A stretch of 64,000 bases of DNA from Oryza sativa Japonica Group (lineage: Eukaryota; Streptophyta; Magnoliopsida; Poales; Poaceae): assembly GCF_034140825.1 (NCBI RefSeq), contig NC_089035.1:1385001-1449000 (forward strand), read 5' to 3'. Below the pieces are notes generated by a model. The model did not search any database. It was not told where the DNA came from and worked only from the letters and a program-made list of their open reading frames with translations. Position 1 is the first letter of the stretch. Each line of letters opens with the position of its first letter. Below are positions 10,092 to 21,139 of this stretch, piece by piece. Position numbers and translations under genes: made by a program.

Positions 10092-10544
10092 GGCCGCAAC
10101 TAGTGCTATAACTGGACTTAATTTTGTTCATCTGGCCCACTTGATGTGACAACACGCGCACGCGTGAGCATCATTCACTTTATCTCCGAGAACAGGGCCG
10201 AAAGATGATAGTGGCAACTCGAACTACCAAGGTATATGTGTACTATGGTTTGCTGCGCTACCTAAAGGAGACAATCTTCACGCGCCGAAAGTTTGTTGTC
10301 GTATGCGTAAGTAGTTTTAATATGCAGTGTATTGATGACACGAGCACATGCGAGCAGTAATTAATTCACGTGCGGAATCTGTGGTGCAAAGTTGATCCTG
10401 ACAACTCGACGAAACGCTTTATCTATAATGGACTGGACCGTCACGCGCCGAAAGTTAGGCTTCATATGCATGGAATAGTTGTAGCAGTGGACATGTGGAA
10501 GGAACGGAATAGCAGAGCGTCAAGGCAATGGTACCGTAGTACTA

Positions 10545-10605
10545 ACAGCAAAAGTAATACTGGTCTACATAGCAAAAGTAATACTGGTCTACACAGCAAA
10601 AGTAA
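10545..10605 (+). repeat. Short tandem repeat, ~24-bp unit
   Basis: AGCAAAAGTAATACTGGTCT is repeated with a third, partial copy. It lies at the 3' end of the PMD gene region. Confidence 0.7.
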
Positions 10606-11753
10606 GCCAAAAGAAAAGTGCACACAACCACTCAATAGGTGGACCACTATTGCCGAGGCCTCTTACCCGGTCCCTCCTGCCCTGCGCCCTAACGTGTCCC
10701 TGGGAGTACGTCAGACGGTCCGGTGGTACGGCATGGCCTGCTCGACCCTCCTGCACTGGTGTGACCAGTGGCTGCTCCTGGGTGTGCGCCTCCGGAGCTC
10801 CGCCAAGTTGTGAGGACCCAAGTATCTCCTGGTCTGGCGCCCCGTGCAAGTCGTCGTCGTAGAACCGGCCAGTAGGACCTGTGCCACCGGCGTGTGAGGA
10901 AGAGGCTCCACTAGCAAAGATCCCTCGCGTCTGCGTGTCAGGACGAGGGATCGGCGATCTCTGTGACGAACTGCTGCCTCCGACAAAGGTGCCGGAAGGC
11001 AGACGGGGACCTGCGCGTAACATATTTAGTTAGGACGTAGTCATGTTACCGAGAATAAATCATATATACTTGAACTAACCTCTGGGCGGAGCAGTACCGT
11101 GCGAAGAAACAGCTATAGGTCGCACAACTCCGGTACTAGGGGCGCGTGGACGTGGTGGTACTGGACCAGGTGGAGGTATCGCGTCCATGGCGCTGCGACA
11201 AGAGAAGACGTGCATGACAGCGCGCATCTTCTCCTGCATCCGGTCGAAGGTAATCCTCTGCTCAGCATCACTCAAGTGTAGCCCGGCGTCCAACCTCACT
11301 ATTATCGAGGTAATATCGGCGTTCACAGCTCGTGCCGCGTCGGCCTATTCAAGACATAAGACAGCATGTCAGTAGGAAAATAATTGAAGGAACTGAGTAG
11401 AAACAATTGCCAGAAGTGAGTAGAAGTTCGACATACCCCCATGAAGTAATCTCGATCACGGTGCGTGGGGTACTCGTCCCTGACAGTGGCAAGTCGGTCG
11501 CGGCTGTGGTGCGGCTGGAGTGAAGGTCACACGGCCATGAGTGCGAGGCAAGTACCACCGTAGGTAGTCCCTGTAGGTGTCCTCTGAGTGTGGAACGAAC
11601 TCGTCGATCACCTCGTTCGGGGCTAACACCCAGTCACCCACGTACTGTTATACGCGTGGTGCCCACAGTGTGCCGGGTAGCTGTCCCCGGCGAGTCAACC
11701 TGTCATAACCAGAAACTTAGATAACTCGATGAACACTTTGTACTCACGAGTGG

Positions 11754-12502
11754 TGAACGTCCCGCCTTCCCCCAGGCCGGGCCCACTTACATCTGGCAGC
11801 TTTCATAGGTCATAGACTGCCCTCACAGACCAACACATGTCTTTTCTACACACTTTGTCCTCACTCGTGTGCACCCGGGAAGAATTTCCCGGTCGGTCAC
11901 CCATCCCAAATTGCTCCAGGCCTAGCACGCTTAATCCTGGAGTTCTTTGGAGATTGGCTTCCGGAAAAAAAGTTGCAACTTGTTGATATGAGTATTCTAT
12001 TAATCCTATTAAGCCCTAGGCCGGGATGTTACATCCTCACCCCCTTAAGAGAGATCGATGCCCCCGTCGATCAACCCTAGGCCAGGATCGTCCTCTCTTG
12101 GCCACGTCCATGTGTCCAGTGCCAGCGCATATGCCATGCTGTGTAACCACTCCCGGTCTACACCAGACATGCGCACCATGTCTGCGCAACTGCGACACAC
12201 GTGCCCGTGAAACCGCGAGAGTCGGCTCTGATACCATTTTGTAACGTCCCGCCTTCCCCCAGGCCGGGCCCACTTACATCTGGCAGCTTTCATAGGTCAT
12301 AGACTGCCCTCACAGACCAACACATGTCTTTTCTGCATACTTTGTCCTCACTCGTGTGCACTCGGGAAACCATCCCAAATTGCTCCAGGCCTAGCACGCT
12401 TAACCCTGGAGTTCTTTGGAGATTGGCTTCCGGAAAAGAAGTTGCAACTTGTTGATATGAGTATTCTATTAATCCTATTAAGCCCTAGGCCGGGATGTTA
12501 CA
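11754..12502 (-). mobile_element. Cassandra TRIM (short noncoding LTR element) with 5S-like LTRs
   Basis: The LTRs span 11754-12033 and 12240-12502 around a 206-bp internal region. On the minus strand they begin TGTAACATCCCGG and end in TTCA or TTACA. The primer-binding site TGGTATCAGAGC (initiator tRNA-Met type) is at 12225-12236 and a purine-rich tract is at 12034-12050. The LTRs contain 5S rRNA promoter-like words, TTAAGCGTGCT and GGGATGGGTGACC, the hallmark of Cassandra. The 5-bp target duplication AGTGG flanks it (11749-11753 and 12503-12507). The family is naturally noncoding. This copy looks structurally whole and, because its LTRs are close in sequence, fairly young and younger than the PMD gene it interrupts. 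Confidence 0.9.
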
Positions 12503-13792
12503 AGTGGTTTGCAGGGAGGACAGTAGGCGCTGTGTTTCCCGGGAAGACCTGCCTCAAGCCGAACTGCCTCATCACATGCTGGGGGCAGTGAGGCTCGACG
12601 TAGATGTTGAACACCATCGGTAAGGTCGTGAGCCAGTAGGCCATGTCACGTGTGCACAAGGACGAAAGTCCAAGCGGTGCTCTCACTGTGACGGCCTCCT
12701 CCGTGTACGGCTCCCAGACAACGTCGTTGGGCTAGAGACGGTCGAACTCGAACACGAACTCAGGGTAGCTCCGTCTCACCTGCACGTGGGCGTAACTGCG
12801 CTGCACCATTGAACAAGGGAAACAAGGAAAGACATGTCAGGAATGACCAATGAATATAATAAATGACGAAATCAATAGAGTTTTCACTTACCCCACGTCG
12901 ACACCAGTACGTCCCCATCGTGGGGCCGTCCTCTGGCCACTCCGCGCTGCGACCTATCGTGTAGGCTGTGGGGTCCACCACAAGCCGTCCTATGGCGAAC
13001 CTCTCTGTTGCCCAAAGCTGAACGAGCAGTGGGCAACCAACGAAGATCGTCCCCGCGTCAGTCTTCGTGCACGTCTCACAGAGGGCACGGTAGGTGGCCG
13101 CTAGCACTGCAGATCCCCAGCTCCACTATGGCACGTTCTCTGGCTCAGCATCCACGATGGCCCATGCGTAGTGGATCAAACCCTTATCCACAGCATGCCC
13201 ATGGGTGTTGGTGAACATCACCCAACCGAACAGCCAGAGCAGGTACGCCTCAAGGGCGCGTCGGACCGAGTACTCATTGGCGTCCGAGTGGAGCATCTCC
13301 GCCTACAATTAATAACCAACAGTTAGTTCAAATCAAAATATTGGTGGAAATGAATATAAACCAGTTCGACCAGCTGATTTACAGTGAACTGAAGCAACCA
13401 AGCCTTCGTAGGCCCGACTGTAGTGTACGCGTGTAGTGCAGTGGGCGGTGGGAGACCTGGACGGCGCATCACGGGCAAAAAGCGCTCAGTGATATCCTCC
13501 TGCCAGCCAGCACCACCGTCAACGGGACCAACTGTGTCTCCTGCCAGTGGTAGTCCGAGTAGGTACGACACGTCCTGCAGTGTCGGAGCCATCTCCCCAC
13601 AGGGAAGATGGAACGTGTGCGTCTCAGGCCTCCAGCAATCTGCCAGAGCGGCAAGGAGTGACCGGTCTGCATCCCACCGCCTCGCAGGGTCTCTCTCGTC
13701 TGCCCCCGCCTCAACAAGCCTACAAAGTGGTAGGAAGCCTACCGCACGCAACCTGCATAATGGAAAGTTGAAAATTAGTACATCAAATTGAA

Positions 13793-13948
13793 GGGGCTTT
13801 TAACTATTTGCCACTTTTAGATTTGGCAAATAACTATTTGCCACCTCTATCTCAATGACATGTGGGTCCACATGTGTCTATGACATGTGGGCCCAGTGGC
13901 AAAAGGTTAATTGCCATATCTAAATGTGGCAAATGGTTAAATATCTCC
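13793..13948. repeat. MITE with 8-bp target duplication, in a PMD intron
   Basis: The termini GGGGCTTTTAACTATTTGCC and, in complement, GGAGATATTTAACCATTTGC are inverted repeats. AAATTGAA flanks both sides (13785-13792 and 13949-13956). An 8-bp duplication points to hAT-type mobilisation. Confidence 0.65.
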
Positions 13949-14147
13949 AAATTGAAAGTCGACTCAAATCTGCTTAAAAAAATTGAAAATAGGCGTACCA
14001 CGGAACGTGCCGCGGGTCGACACGCAACAGCTGGCGTGAAGGACGTGGACGGAAGGTGCCGAGCTACCCACCCTGTACCGCAGAGAGGTACGAGCGGTGG
14101 CTCCTGTCAATGCCACGACTCAAGAGCTCAGGTGTGTCGTTCGCCAT

Positions 14148-14596
14148 AGCTGCATCAAAAATAATTATCAGAACCATAATAAATATAAATAACAACAATT
14201 CAATGTGCAATTACTTAAACATATGAGTAATTAATGATAGTATAAACTTCGATGTCGCATGCTACAGAGATTATAACAACAGTACAATGTTATTTCACAT
14301 TGTTCACAACACAATAACATACTGTTTAACGATTACAACGAAATTCATTGAAATTACAACATATGAGTACTTGGTACGACAACATTACGATACAATACGC
14401 AATAATTTGCAATACATGACTACTAATTTCATCACATTACATGACATAAATACTTAGTCTCAGTACTTATTAGGATACAATACTGAATAGTTCGCAATAC
14501 ATGACTACTAATTTCATCACATTACATGAATGAAATACTTAGTCTCAGTACTAATTAGGATACAATAGTGCTCGAGTTCATGGTTCAATAACAATA
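14148..14596. other. MULE intergenic spacer with a tandem duplication
   Basis: This gap lies between the transposase 3' end and the PMD start. A unit of about 80 bp containing CAATACATGACTACTAATTT and AAATACTTAGTCTCAGTACT occurs twice (about 14391-14480 and 14481-14563). No gene is seen. Confidence 0.65.
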
Positions 14597-16954
14597 TTAG
14601 ACCATCGCATCACCTGCCGCACGAGGACGCCTGGGACGTGCTCGCCTGGTTGTTGTTCCTTCCCCAGCTGGTCTTCTTTCATCACTTGCCTCTCCAGATG
14701 GACCAACATCCTCGACGCTTGGACCCTGTGCAGTCTTCAGGCATTTCTTGTAAGTACGGCCGCGTTGGTCACACTTGCTGCAGCGTAGAGTCCTCCCACC
14801 AGCTTCCGACTCGTCCATGTCATTTCTGATGCGTCTAGTCCGACGCCGCCCCTTTTTCACCCTTAACTTTGATGGATCGGGAATGAAAAAAACTTGGGAC
14901 CTCTGAGTTGTGTTAGATCCTGAGATCCCGAACCCATATATCTCCTCACTCCAAGTATGAAAGATTGCTTCCTTCCTGAAATAAGGTCACACGTACACAT
15001 CGGGACGTATGCCGCAATCACCTGCTGCTGCAAGTACGTGAGAGCAAGGCAGATGTCGAAGCTTAGGCTTCATACAGGTGCAACTGCATCCCCCATCAGC
15101 CTTCAATACACATTCGTGCACAGCATGCTTACGCATGATTCCACGCCTGCTCCTATCAACACACATTATTTCATACCGATGAACTTTTGTTCCTTGAGGC
15201 ACAACTCTATGCCTCTGTGCCTTTGCAATTTTATCTTCCATTACTTAGTCACTACGCTGCCAAATATTATCTTGTTATCTACCATTGAGGGACCAATTTT
15301 CTTGTATCGATCCCAGAAGTAGGCCTGCGTGCCGTGAAGGATAAATTCGACTATACCAACCAACGGTAGTCCTCGCACTCCTCGCATTACCCAGTTGTAA
15401 ACCTCGGCTAGATTAGTTGTCATTATGCCATATCGAGAACCATCGGTGTCGAACAATAGAGACCACTTCTCCTTTGGTTCATTCTCAATCCAATGACTGA
15501 ACTTTCGGATAGATGATCCTGACCTCCTTCTCATTGTGGGTGGGTCATCATGTAGTGCACCAAGAAGTACTGGAGGCTCGTCGCCTTCAGCTTGTGGTCG
15601 ACGAGATTGCTCGTCAGTTTGCTTGCTTGTCAACTCATCCAACTTATTCCACAACTTGCTTGTCAACACAGGCCGGCAGTGCACAAAAGCCTTCATGCAA
15701 GCACCCAATGAGAAAAAGGCTCTTTGCAACACACTCTTGTTAGGATCAACAGTCGATGGAAATGTATGCACGTCATAGTATGTATTGCTATTCCTCTGGG
15801 CAATGATGGCCAGCAGACGCTGCAAATTATCATATGATGCTTCAAAAGTGCCATACCTCATCTCTAAAACCTTCTGTTTTGCTCTCCAAGCCTTGGCATA
15901 GGTTATGGTGTACTTGAATTTGTCTTCAATGTGGCTAATAATTGCTCTTGGTTCAAAGCCAGAGTTACCGACAACACTGCTGTACATCTCACTTGCAACA
16001 AAAGCTGATGTGATGTTGCGGTGATACTTCTCGACCCCTTGTAAGTGGCACTGGTGCTCGGTCACAATGCTAACTTTCCAATAATCTTTCCATTTACCCT
16101 TCATACACATAATCTTGCCACGGACAATCTTCTTTCACGCACCTCACTTCATACACATAATTGGTTGACTTGACCACCCTAAACTCTCTCATCAATGAGA
16201 CCGCCCAATGCTTCACTGCCTCCTTCATATCCTCCTTATGAGCATATGTAGCACCCTCAATTACCTCGTTATCCTTGTATTCCCAAGGTACATGATGTCC
16301 CTCTGAGATAACAAGTCCCGAGAAGTCCTCGTTTGTCCAATCAGTGGGCATTACATCACCTTCCTCGTCGGATGATGCATCGCCCTCCGCTTACTCGTTA
16401 TCCGAATCTTCCCTCTCCATTTCATCAATGATTGTACTGATTCTCTCCCCCTCATCTGCCACGCCCATGGCCTGCACCACCCCTGTGTCATTTCCCTCAT
16501 CTTCCCCCGATGGTTCAACAAAATCCCCCACATGGCTTGGACCCTCGACATCTTCAGTTTCCATTGCAATATTTCTATCATTTTCATGCACCGACACAAA
16601 AATAACCAGGGGCCATGACCTTTCAAAAGCCATCTCCAGATACCGTTTCCAAGCAACAGTGCTATGCATCGGCATGAGTTCCCAAAAATAACCTTCCGTT
16701 GCACGACTCACTACAACCGATACTGACATTGTGTGGACTTCTGAGTCTATTCTAAATACTCGCATCAACCAATTATAAATTGACTGAAATGATCTCTCGG
16801 CAGGCCTATCGATGCCCTTCGATGTCATTACAAAATCTGACAGATCAACACCATCAGGACCAAATCTAAGGTTGCCTTCACCGTGAACTATCTGAAACAT
16901 AACCTTACTTGACATTGTGCTTGATGAAAAAATATCTATGTTAACTAAGTTCAT
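14597..16954 (-). pseudogene. MuDR-type MULE transposase, catalytic core deleted
   Basis: Minus-strand pieces run in order. The N-terminal region MNLVNIDIFSS... lies at 16954-16391. The MuDR DNA-binding region (VIEGATYAHKEDMKEAVKHW, YVYEVRCVKEDCPW) lies at about 16351-16110. Pre-core sequence runs to FVHCRPVL near 15667. A C-terminal transposase part (SHWIENEPKEKWSLLFDTDG, YNWVMRGVRGLPLVGIVEFI) follows. A SWIM finger (CSCTCMKPKLRHLPCSHVLA) lies within 15241-14987, and a zinc knuckle (CSKCDQRGRTYKKC) in a basic tail lies at 14860-14597. MULE transposases cut and paste DNA with an RNase H-like acidic triad. Here CRPVL is joined straight to TSKLWNKLDE, removing the core that survives in part in the left copy. 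A stop after DSDNE and frame changes near 16110 and 15241 add to the damage. Confidence 0.85.
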
Positions 16955-17272
16955 ATCATACTAACCAGATCTAACCCCCCATTCATCAATACATACTACG
17001 CCCTAAGTTAAAGATACTACAAATAAGTTGTATGTCCTATGTCTCAAATTCTAAAATAAGCTGTGTGCTACAGATCTACTAAAGTATATGGTAAAAAAAC
17101 TAAAATGCAAAAAAAAAAATGGAAACACATTTCAAATGAATGTATTACCTGTGATGGAGTCAGCAAACCAGCAGGGCTTCGCCGCTCCCCTTCTCCTCCT
17201 CCTCACCCCTCCCTCTTTCTCTTTTTCTGGATTTTGAGTGAATATAATGAAAATTCTGAGAGGGGGAAGGGG

Positions 17273-17280
17273 TTTTATAC
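17273..17280 (-). promoter_or_regulatory. TATA box of the central MULE transposase gene
   Basis: This is the mirror copy of the TATAAAA at 5721-5728, upstream of the transposase start at 16954. A 5'UTR intron between about 17150 and 16900 is plausible from the donor CACAG|GTAATA. Confidence 0.5.
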
Positions 17281-17510
17281 TCGGAGGGGTAAAAATCGCC
17301 CTCCCTGCAAAAGGGCGGCCTGGTTTTTTGCAGGCGGCCCCCCGCACAGTAGTAAACCGCCCTCCGTAAGGGCGGCGAGGGGGCCGCCTGCAAAATGGCA
17401 GGCTGCCTAAAGACGGCTGTTAGGCGTGCGCTAACGGTGGTCAGCCACGTCACGAAAATCGCCCTCTGGGAGGGCGATTTTTAAATATCGCCCTCGCAGA
17501 GGGCAGCTAG

Positions 17511-17836
17511 TTTTGTAAAATTTTAAAACACAAAATTACTTTTTGTAAATATTTTAATAAAAAAAATAAAAATAAAAGAAATTCTTCAGCAACCAGCAAA
17601 GGAAGCAAATACAGAATCACATAGTCACTCGGTTCTTTTCCTCTTATTATCGTGATACCCTTCCTAAACTTCGGAGTACAGGATACGGTTTTCTAAAAAA
17701 AAAATCATACACATTTCTTATAAGTCCTTTATTCCACTTTAGAATACCGATCCATATCAAATGGTCTAAACAGTCCAATGATATGTCACCACATATCAGT
17801 GAACACCGATGAGCTCATATAGGGTGTGTTTAGTTC
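17511..17836 (-). repeat. MULE-flank segment F, copy 3 of 3
   Basis: It is the reverse complement of 5165-5490, directly outside the right MULE terminus. A mirror set of three MITEs follows it (about 17822-17968, 17972-18086 and 18096-18219). Confidence 0.85.
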
Positions 17837-18418
17837 ACGCCAAAATTAAAAGTTTAATTGAAATTGAAACGATGTGACGAAAAAGTTAAAAGTTTATATG
17901 TGTAGAAAAGTTTTGATGTGATGGAAAAGTTAGAAGTTTGAAGAAAAAGTTGGGAACTAAACCAGGCCATACTTTCTTCGTTTTAAATTACTTATCGTTT
18001 CTAAAAACTAATGATCAAACCTACTTTAAAGTTTGACTTAGAACAACACTAAACCAACAAGTAATTTAAATTTGGAACGGAGGAAGTATAATAATCAGTG
18101 TTTAGTTCTTTTCAAAATTAAAAGTTTGGATTAAAATTGGTACGATGTGACTGAAAAGTTGTATGTGTATGACATCTTGATGTGATAAAAAAGTTAAAAG
18201 TTTCGATCTAAACACAGCCATAGTTCCAGCAAAGACGTGCATAATTAGGAGGGAAGTTTATATATATTGTGTGCAACAAAGGGAAGTTATCTTTTCCTAC
18301 ATTACACAGCCAAAAGTGAGGAAAAGAGATATCCACAAAATCTCTTGTTTTTTGCTTGCATCCTCGGTGGATGCCATTGCCTGAGAGCTTCTGCCGCCAT
18401 TGGAGCCCGCCCATGTCG

Positions 18419-19199
18419 TCACCGGAGAATCACCGCCGCCGCCGCCGTCGTCGTCGCGCTCAAGCGAGTGCGGGAGCGGCGTGAGCGAGGTAAGACTGGA
18501 CGGAGAGCACTGCCAGGTTCTCCGGAGGAGATGTCGAAGAGGGTGATGGTGACGCTGGCGGCGGCGGGAGGCGGATTGGGCGCCACGAACGCGAAGCCGT
18601 CCGCCGGCAACCCACCGGAGAGGTTCGTGCTCCTCACGCCGAACGTCGACGACTGCCGCCACCCCGTGCCACGGCGGTCGAACGACACTTTGCACTCGAA
18701 CCTCGGCGCGTCGCCGTGCCCGTGGGCCGCCGCCTCCACGGCGAGAACGGTGCCGACGAGGCCGGCCTCGCCGGCCTGCGCGACGTTGAGCAGGAACAGG
18801 TGGCTGCCGCGGCCGTCGTCGTCCAGGAGGCTGAGGACCCGCTTGCCTTCCTGGAGCGGGACGCCGACCGCCGCCCTGCGGCGCCACATCACGGTGGCCG
18901 GCCAGCCGTGCGTGCCGGTGAAGTGGGCGAGCAGCGCGGCGGTGGCGCCGGCGGCGAAGCCGCAGCCGGGCTCGGGGCAGAAGCACGGCGCGTGGGGGCA
19001 CCCGGCGGCGTGGCCGTGGCTGTCGTGGTAGGGCGTCCTGGCGGCGCAGCCGTGGGCGGCGTTGGGGCAGGGCACCGTGATGGCGTACAGGATGTGGTCG
19101 ACGGCGACGCAGCGCCGGTAGCCGCCGTCCCGGCTGCACATGTGGCAGCGGCTTGTGTCGAGGAGCTTGCCATGGCAGGACGAACGACAGCTCAAGCTA
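18419..19199 (-). pseudogene. Mirror copy of the SINA-like gene, without its first exon
   Basis: The sequence is the inverted duplicate of 3802-4582 and encodes the same SIAH zinc finger and SINA domain segment, residue for residue. The exon encoding the RING start is missing because the arm ends in the intron at 20672. No substitute first exon is visible on the minus strand up to 21.2 kb. Transcripts from it would be complementary to the left copy. Confidence 0.75.
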
Positions 19200-20594
19200 C
19201 TAGAACAGAAACGAAACAGGCCCGTGTCTTTCAGAATTCGGAGCAAATGGAATTGTATTGGGCCTCAACACAGCTTCTTTGTTGTTGGGCCTACTAGCCT
19301 AATGCAAAATCTCCTTCACTCCAGGTCTCCAGTCCTCCGCCATCTCCATCTTCTTCGGCCGTCGTCATTAAACTCTCTCGTCCAATCAACTTCACCTTCT
19401 CCGCCGCCTGACAAGGTCTCGCCCACGAGTAGATTTGTCTGCGGCTGCGTACTCAAAGTCACCTAGCTACAGCCATGGTTTCCCAAACCGTCTTACCGCA
19501 CCCCGGCGATAAGCACGATTACCACGCGGTAATCGTGGCAAACCGTACGAAATCGTGTAAAATTTATCAAACTTTCAATATTTTTTAAATGTATTTGAAT
19601 TTAAGGAGGTTATCGTGGTTTTTCTTTTACCGTACCCCGCGGTAAACATGATAACCGCGTGGTTACCGGCGGTTTTGCAAACCCTGGCTACATCTACTCG
19701 TTGCCATGACTGAGGCGGTATTTAGATCTATGGGTGTAAAGTTTTAGCATATCACATTAGATATATGGACATACATTTTAAGTATTAAATGTAGTCTAAT
19801 AACAAAACAAATTATAGATTCCGCTAGAAAACTGTGAGACGAATTTATTAAGTGTAATTAATCCGTCATTAGAAAATATTTACTGTAGCATCAAATTGTC
19901 AAATCATGGCGCAATTAGGCTTAAAAGATTCGTCTCGCAATTTACACGTAAACTGTGTATTTGGTTTTTTTATCCACATTTAATTGCTCCAATGTTGTTC
20001 AAGTAGGAGGTTATGAGATGTTTAGACCACTTGATCAGCTGATCAATCGGGTACTGAACGCAATGTGAAGTTCTAGCCAAGATCCAATGTAATGCTGTTT
20101 TTTCCTTCTTACATCTCTGATGAACGGCAACTCAAGCTAGAACAAGGGATTATTGCACCGGAGTTTATAAAAATTACGAATAAGATAAAGTGGATGACAA
20201 TGATACTGTGATTTGATAGAGTAAAAGGCATTATAACATTTGTTTTTACATTGGTACGTGTAAAATGAATGAAAAATATATTTTTTGGGACAAAAAATAA
20301 ATTAGTAATAGACTAATAGTAGCCTGGTGAAAGAGAGATGAGCCATGAGCAAAAGGAAGCATATGGAGAACAGGAGAAGAAGCCTATAGAGACGATGATC
20401 AATTGACTGAAGCCATAGGCGCATCAGAATCGCCGGCAGCATCAGACGATCCAAGTAGTAAATGCAAATCTACTTTGATTGGTAGGAGTATTGAACTCCT
20501 AGCAGCTCGAGTAAACGAGTAGTAGAAGTACGACTAGTCGCACTCCTAGCTTAAGGGATTAGACAAACCAGTCGCACTTGACATAAAGATACTA

Positions 20595-20827
20595 CTCCAT
20601 TCATCCTAAAATATAACAACCTTTATTCTTTAGGATTTATTCTAAAATATAAAAATTTCTCCATCAATATTTTCTTCTCAACCAATTATAATCCTCCACC
20701 ATTCACTTTTCTCATCTACCTCTATTATTCATCCAATCACAACCCTCCACCACTTATTTCTATCTACTTTCTTAATAACCGTGTCTAACCCTAAAACTTT
20801 GTATGGAGTACCGTGGTACGGAGGGAG
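20595..20827. repeat. Stowaway-like MITE spanning the right arm boundary
   Basis: The termini CTCCATTCATCCTAAAATAT and the matching ACGGAGGGAG are flanked by TA (20593-20594 and 20828-20829). The inverted repeat ends at 20672 inside it. Confidence 0.7.
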
Positions 20828-20829
20828 TA

Positions 20830-21077
20830 GGCCACAAAATGAATATAGAGAGATGATGCTGGTTGAAGGGAGAGCACTAGCATTATTCTCCCATGTTCCT
20901 TTCTTTTTCTTCAGAATTAACAGCCCATCAGGCTACTACTATAAGGCAATGACAACAATGCTTGGGAGGAATACGGTTTAATCCAGCGTAAACAACAGTG
21001 CTCAAATTGCGCAGTCCTAGAATGGATCATGAAGGAAATGATGCATATAACAATTTCTTCTCCTCCTCCTCCGTGCT
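20830..21077. other. Region without a supported gene beyond the right arm
   Basis: Short open frames only. The stretch just before 21078 could be upstream sequence of the SINA relic there. Confidence 0.4.
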
Positions 21078-21139
21078 GCCATTGCCATGGCAAGCTCGTC
21101 GACAGGAGCAGGTGCCACATCTACAGAAATGGACGGCCA
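21078..21139 (+). pseudogene. SINA-like fragment
   Basis: It translates as CHCHGKLVDRSRCHIYRNGR, clearly related to SSCHGKLLDTSRCHMCSRDG of the SINA-like gene at 3.8 kb, but on the plus strand. Homology stops after about 20 residues, and the last RING cysteine is replaced by Y. It is a relic of a third SINA-related copy next to the inverted repeat. Confidence 0.6.

Larger units (their letters stand above)
10589..14147 (-). pseudogene. Plant mobile domain (PMD, MAIN-like) gene of the MULE, decayed
   Basis: Minus-strand blocks recover a PMD protein in order. The start MANDTPELLSRGIDR is at 14147. MRAVGFLPLCRLVEAGADER to LLQFTVNQLVEL lies at 13752-13362. NEYSVRRALEAYLLWLFGWV to MGTYWCRRG lies at about 13305-12893. 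YAHVQVRRSYPEFVFEFDRL to FPGNTAPTVLPANH lies at about 12788-12503. RRGQLPGTLWAPR to HRDRDYFMG lies at about 11700-11440. A C-terminal low-complexity tail runs to 10589. PMD proteins (MAIN, MAIL1 in Arabidopsis) act in transposon silencing and genome stability, and PMD genes also occur inside MULEs and other plant elements. Stops near 14065, 13127 and 12733 and a frame change near 11515 interrupt it. A Cassandra element lies inside (11754-12502) and a MITE lies in an intron (13793-13948). It is best read as inactive cargo. Confidence 0.8.
7794..17510 (-). mobile_element. Central MULE with accessory PMD and GRF genes
   Basis: The element is bounded by inverted termini (left CTAGCCGCCCTCTGCAAGGG, right complement CTAGCTGCCCTCTGCGAGGG), alike for about 180 bp and then divergent. 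Inside, all on the minus strand in order of transcription, are a defective transposase (16954-14597), a PMD gene (14147-10589) and a GRF zinc-finger gene (10023-8847). MULE elements normally make a 9-bp target duplication. I find none, because the sequence outside both termini (segment F) is itself inverted. Either the true terminal repeats are longer (F plus terminus, ~510 bp) or the flanks were rearranged. It is defective in transposase, so at best mobilised in trans. Confidence 0.75.
15665..20672 (-). repeat. Right arm of the ~5-kb inverted repeat
   Basis: It is the reverse complement of 2329-7319. Its outer end is inside a complete Stowaway-like MITE (20595-20827), which on the left side survives only as 2329-2406. 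The arm therefore carries the SINA-like second coding block but not its first exon. Confidence 0.93.

Noticed and set aside
7794-17510. CRISPR-like array or bacterial system
   Set aside because: Repeats are transposon subterminal or satellite in nature, and all coding context is plant.
2329-20672. Simple long terminal inverted repeats of one giant transposon
   Set aside because: The arms include a host gene and MITEs of different families. The outer boundary truncates a MITE on one side only, and no target duplication is seen at the outer ends.
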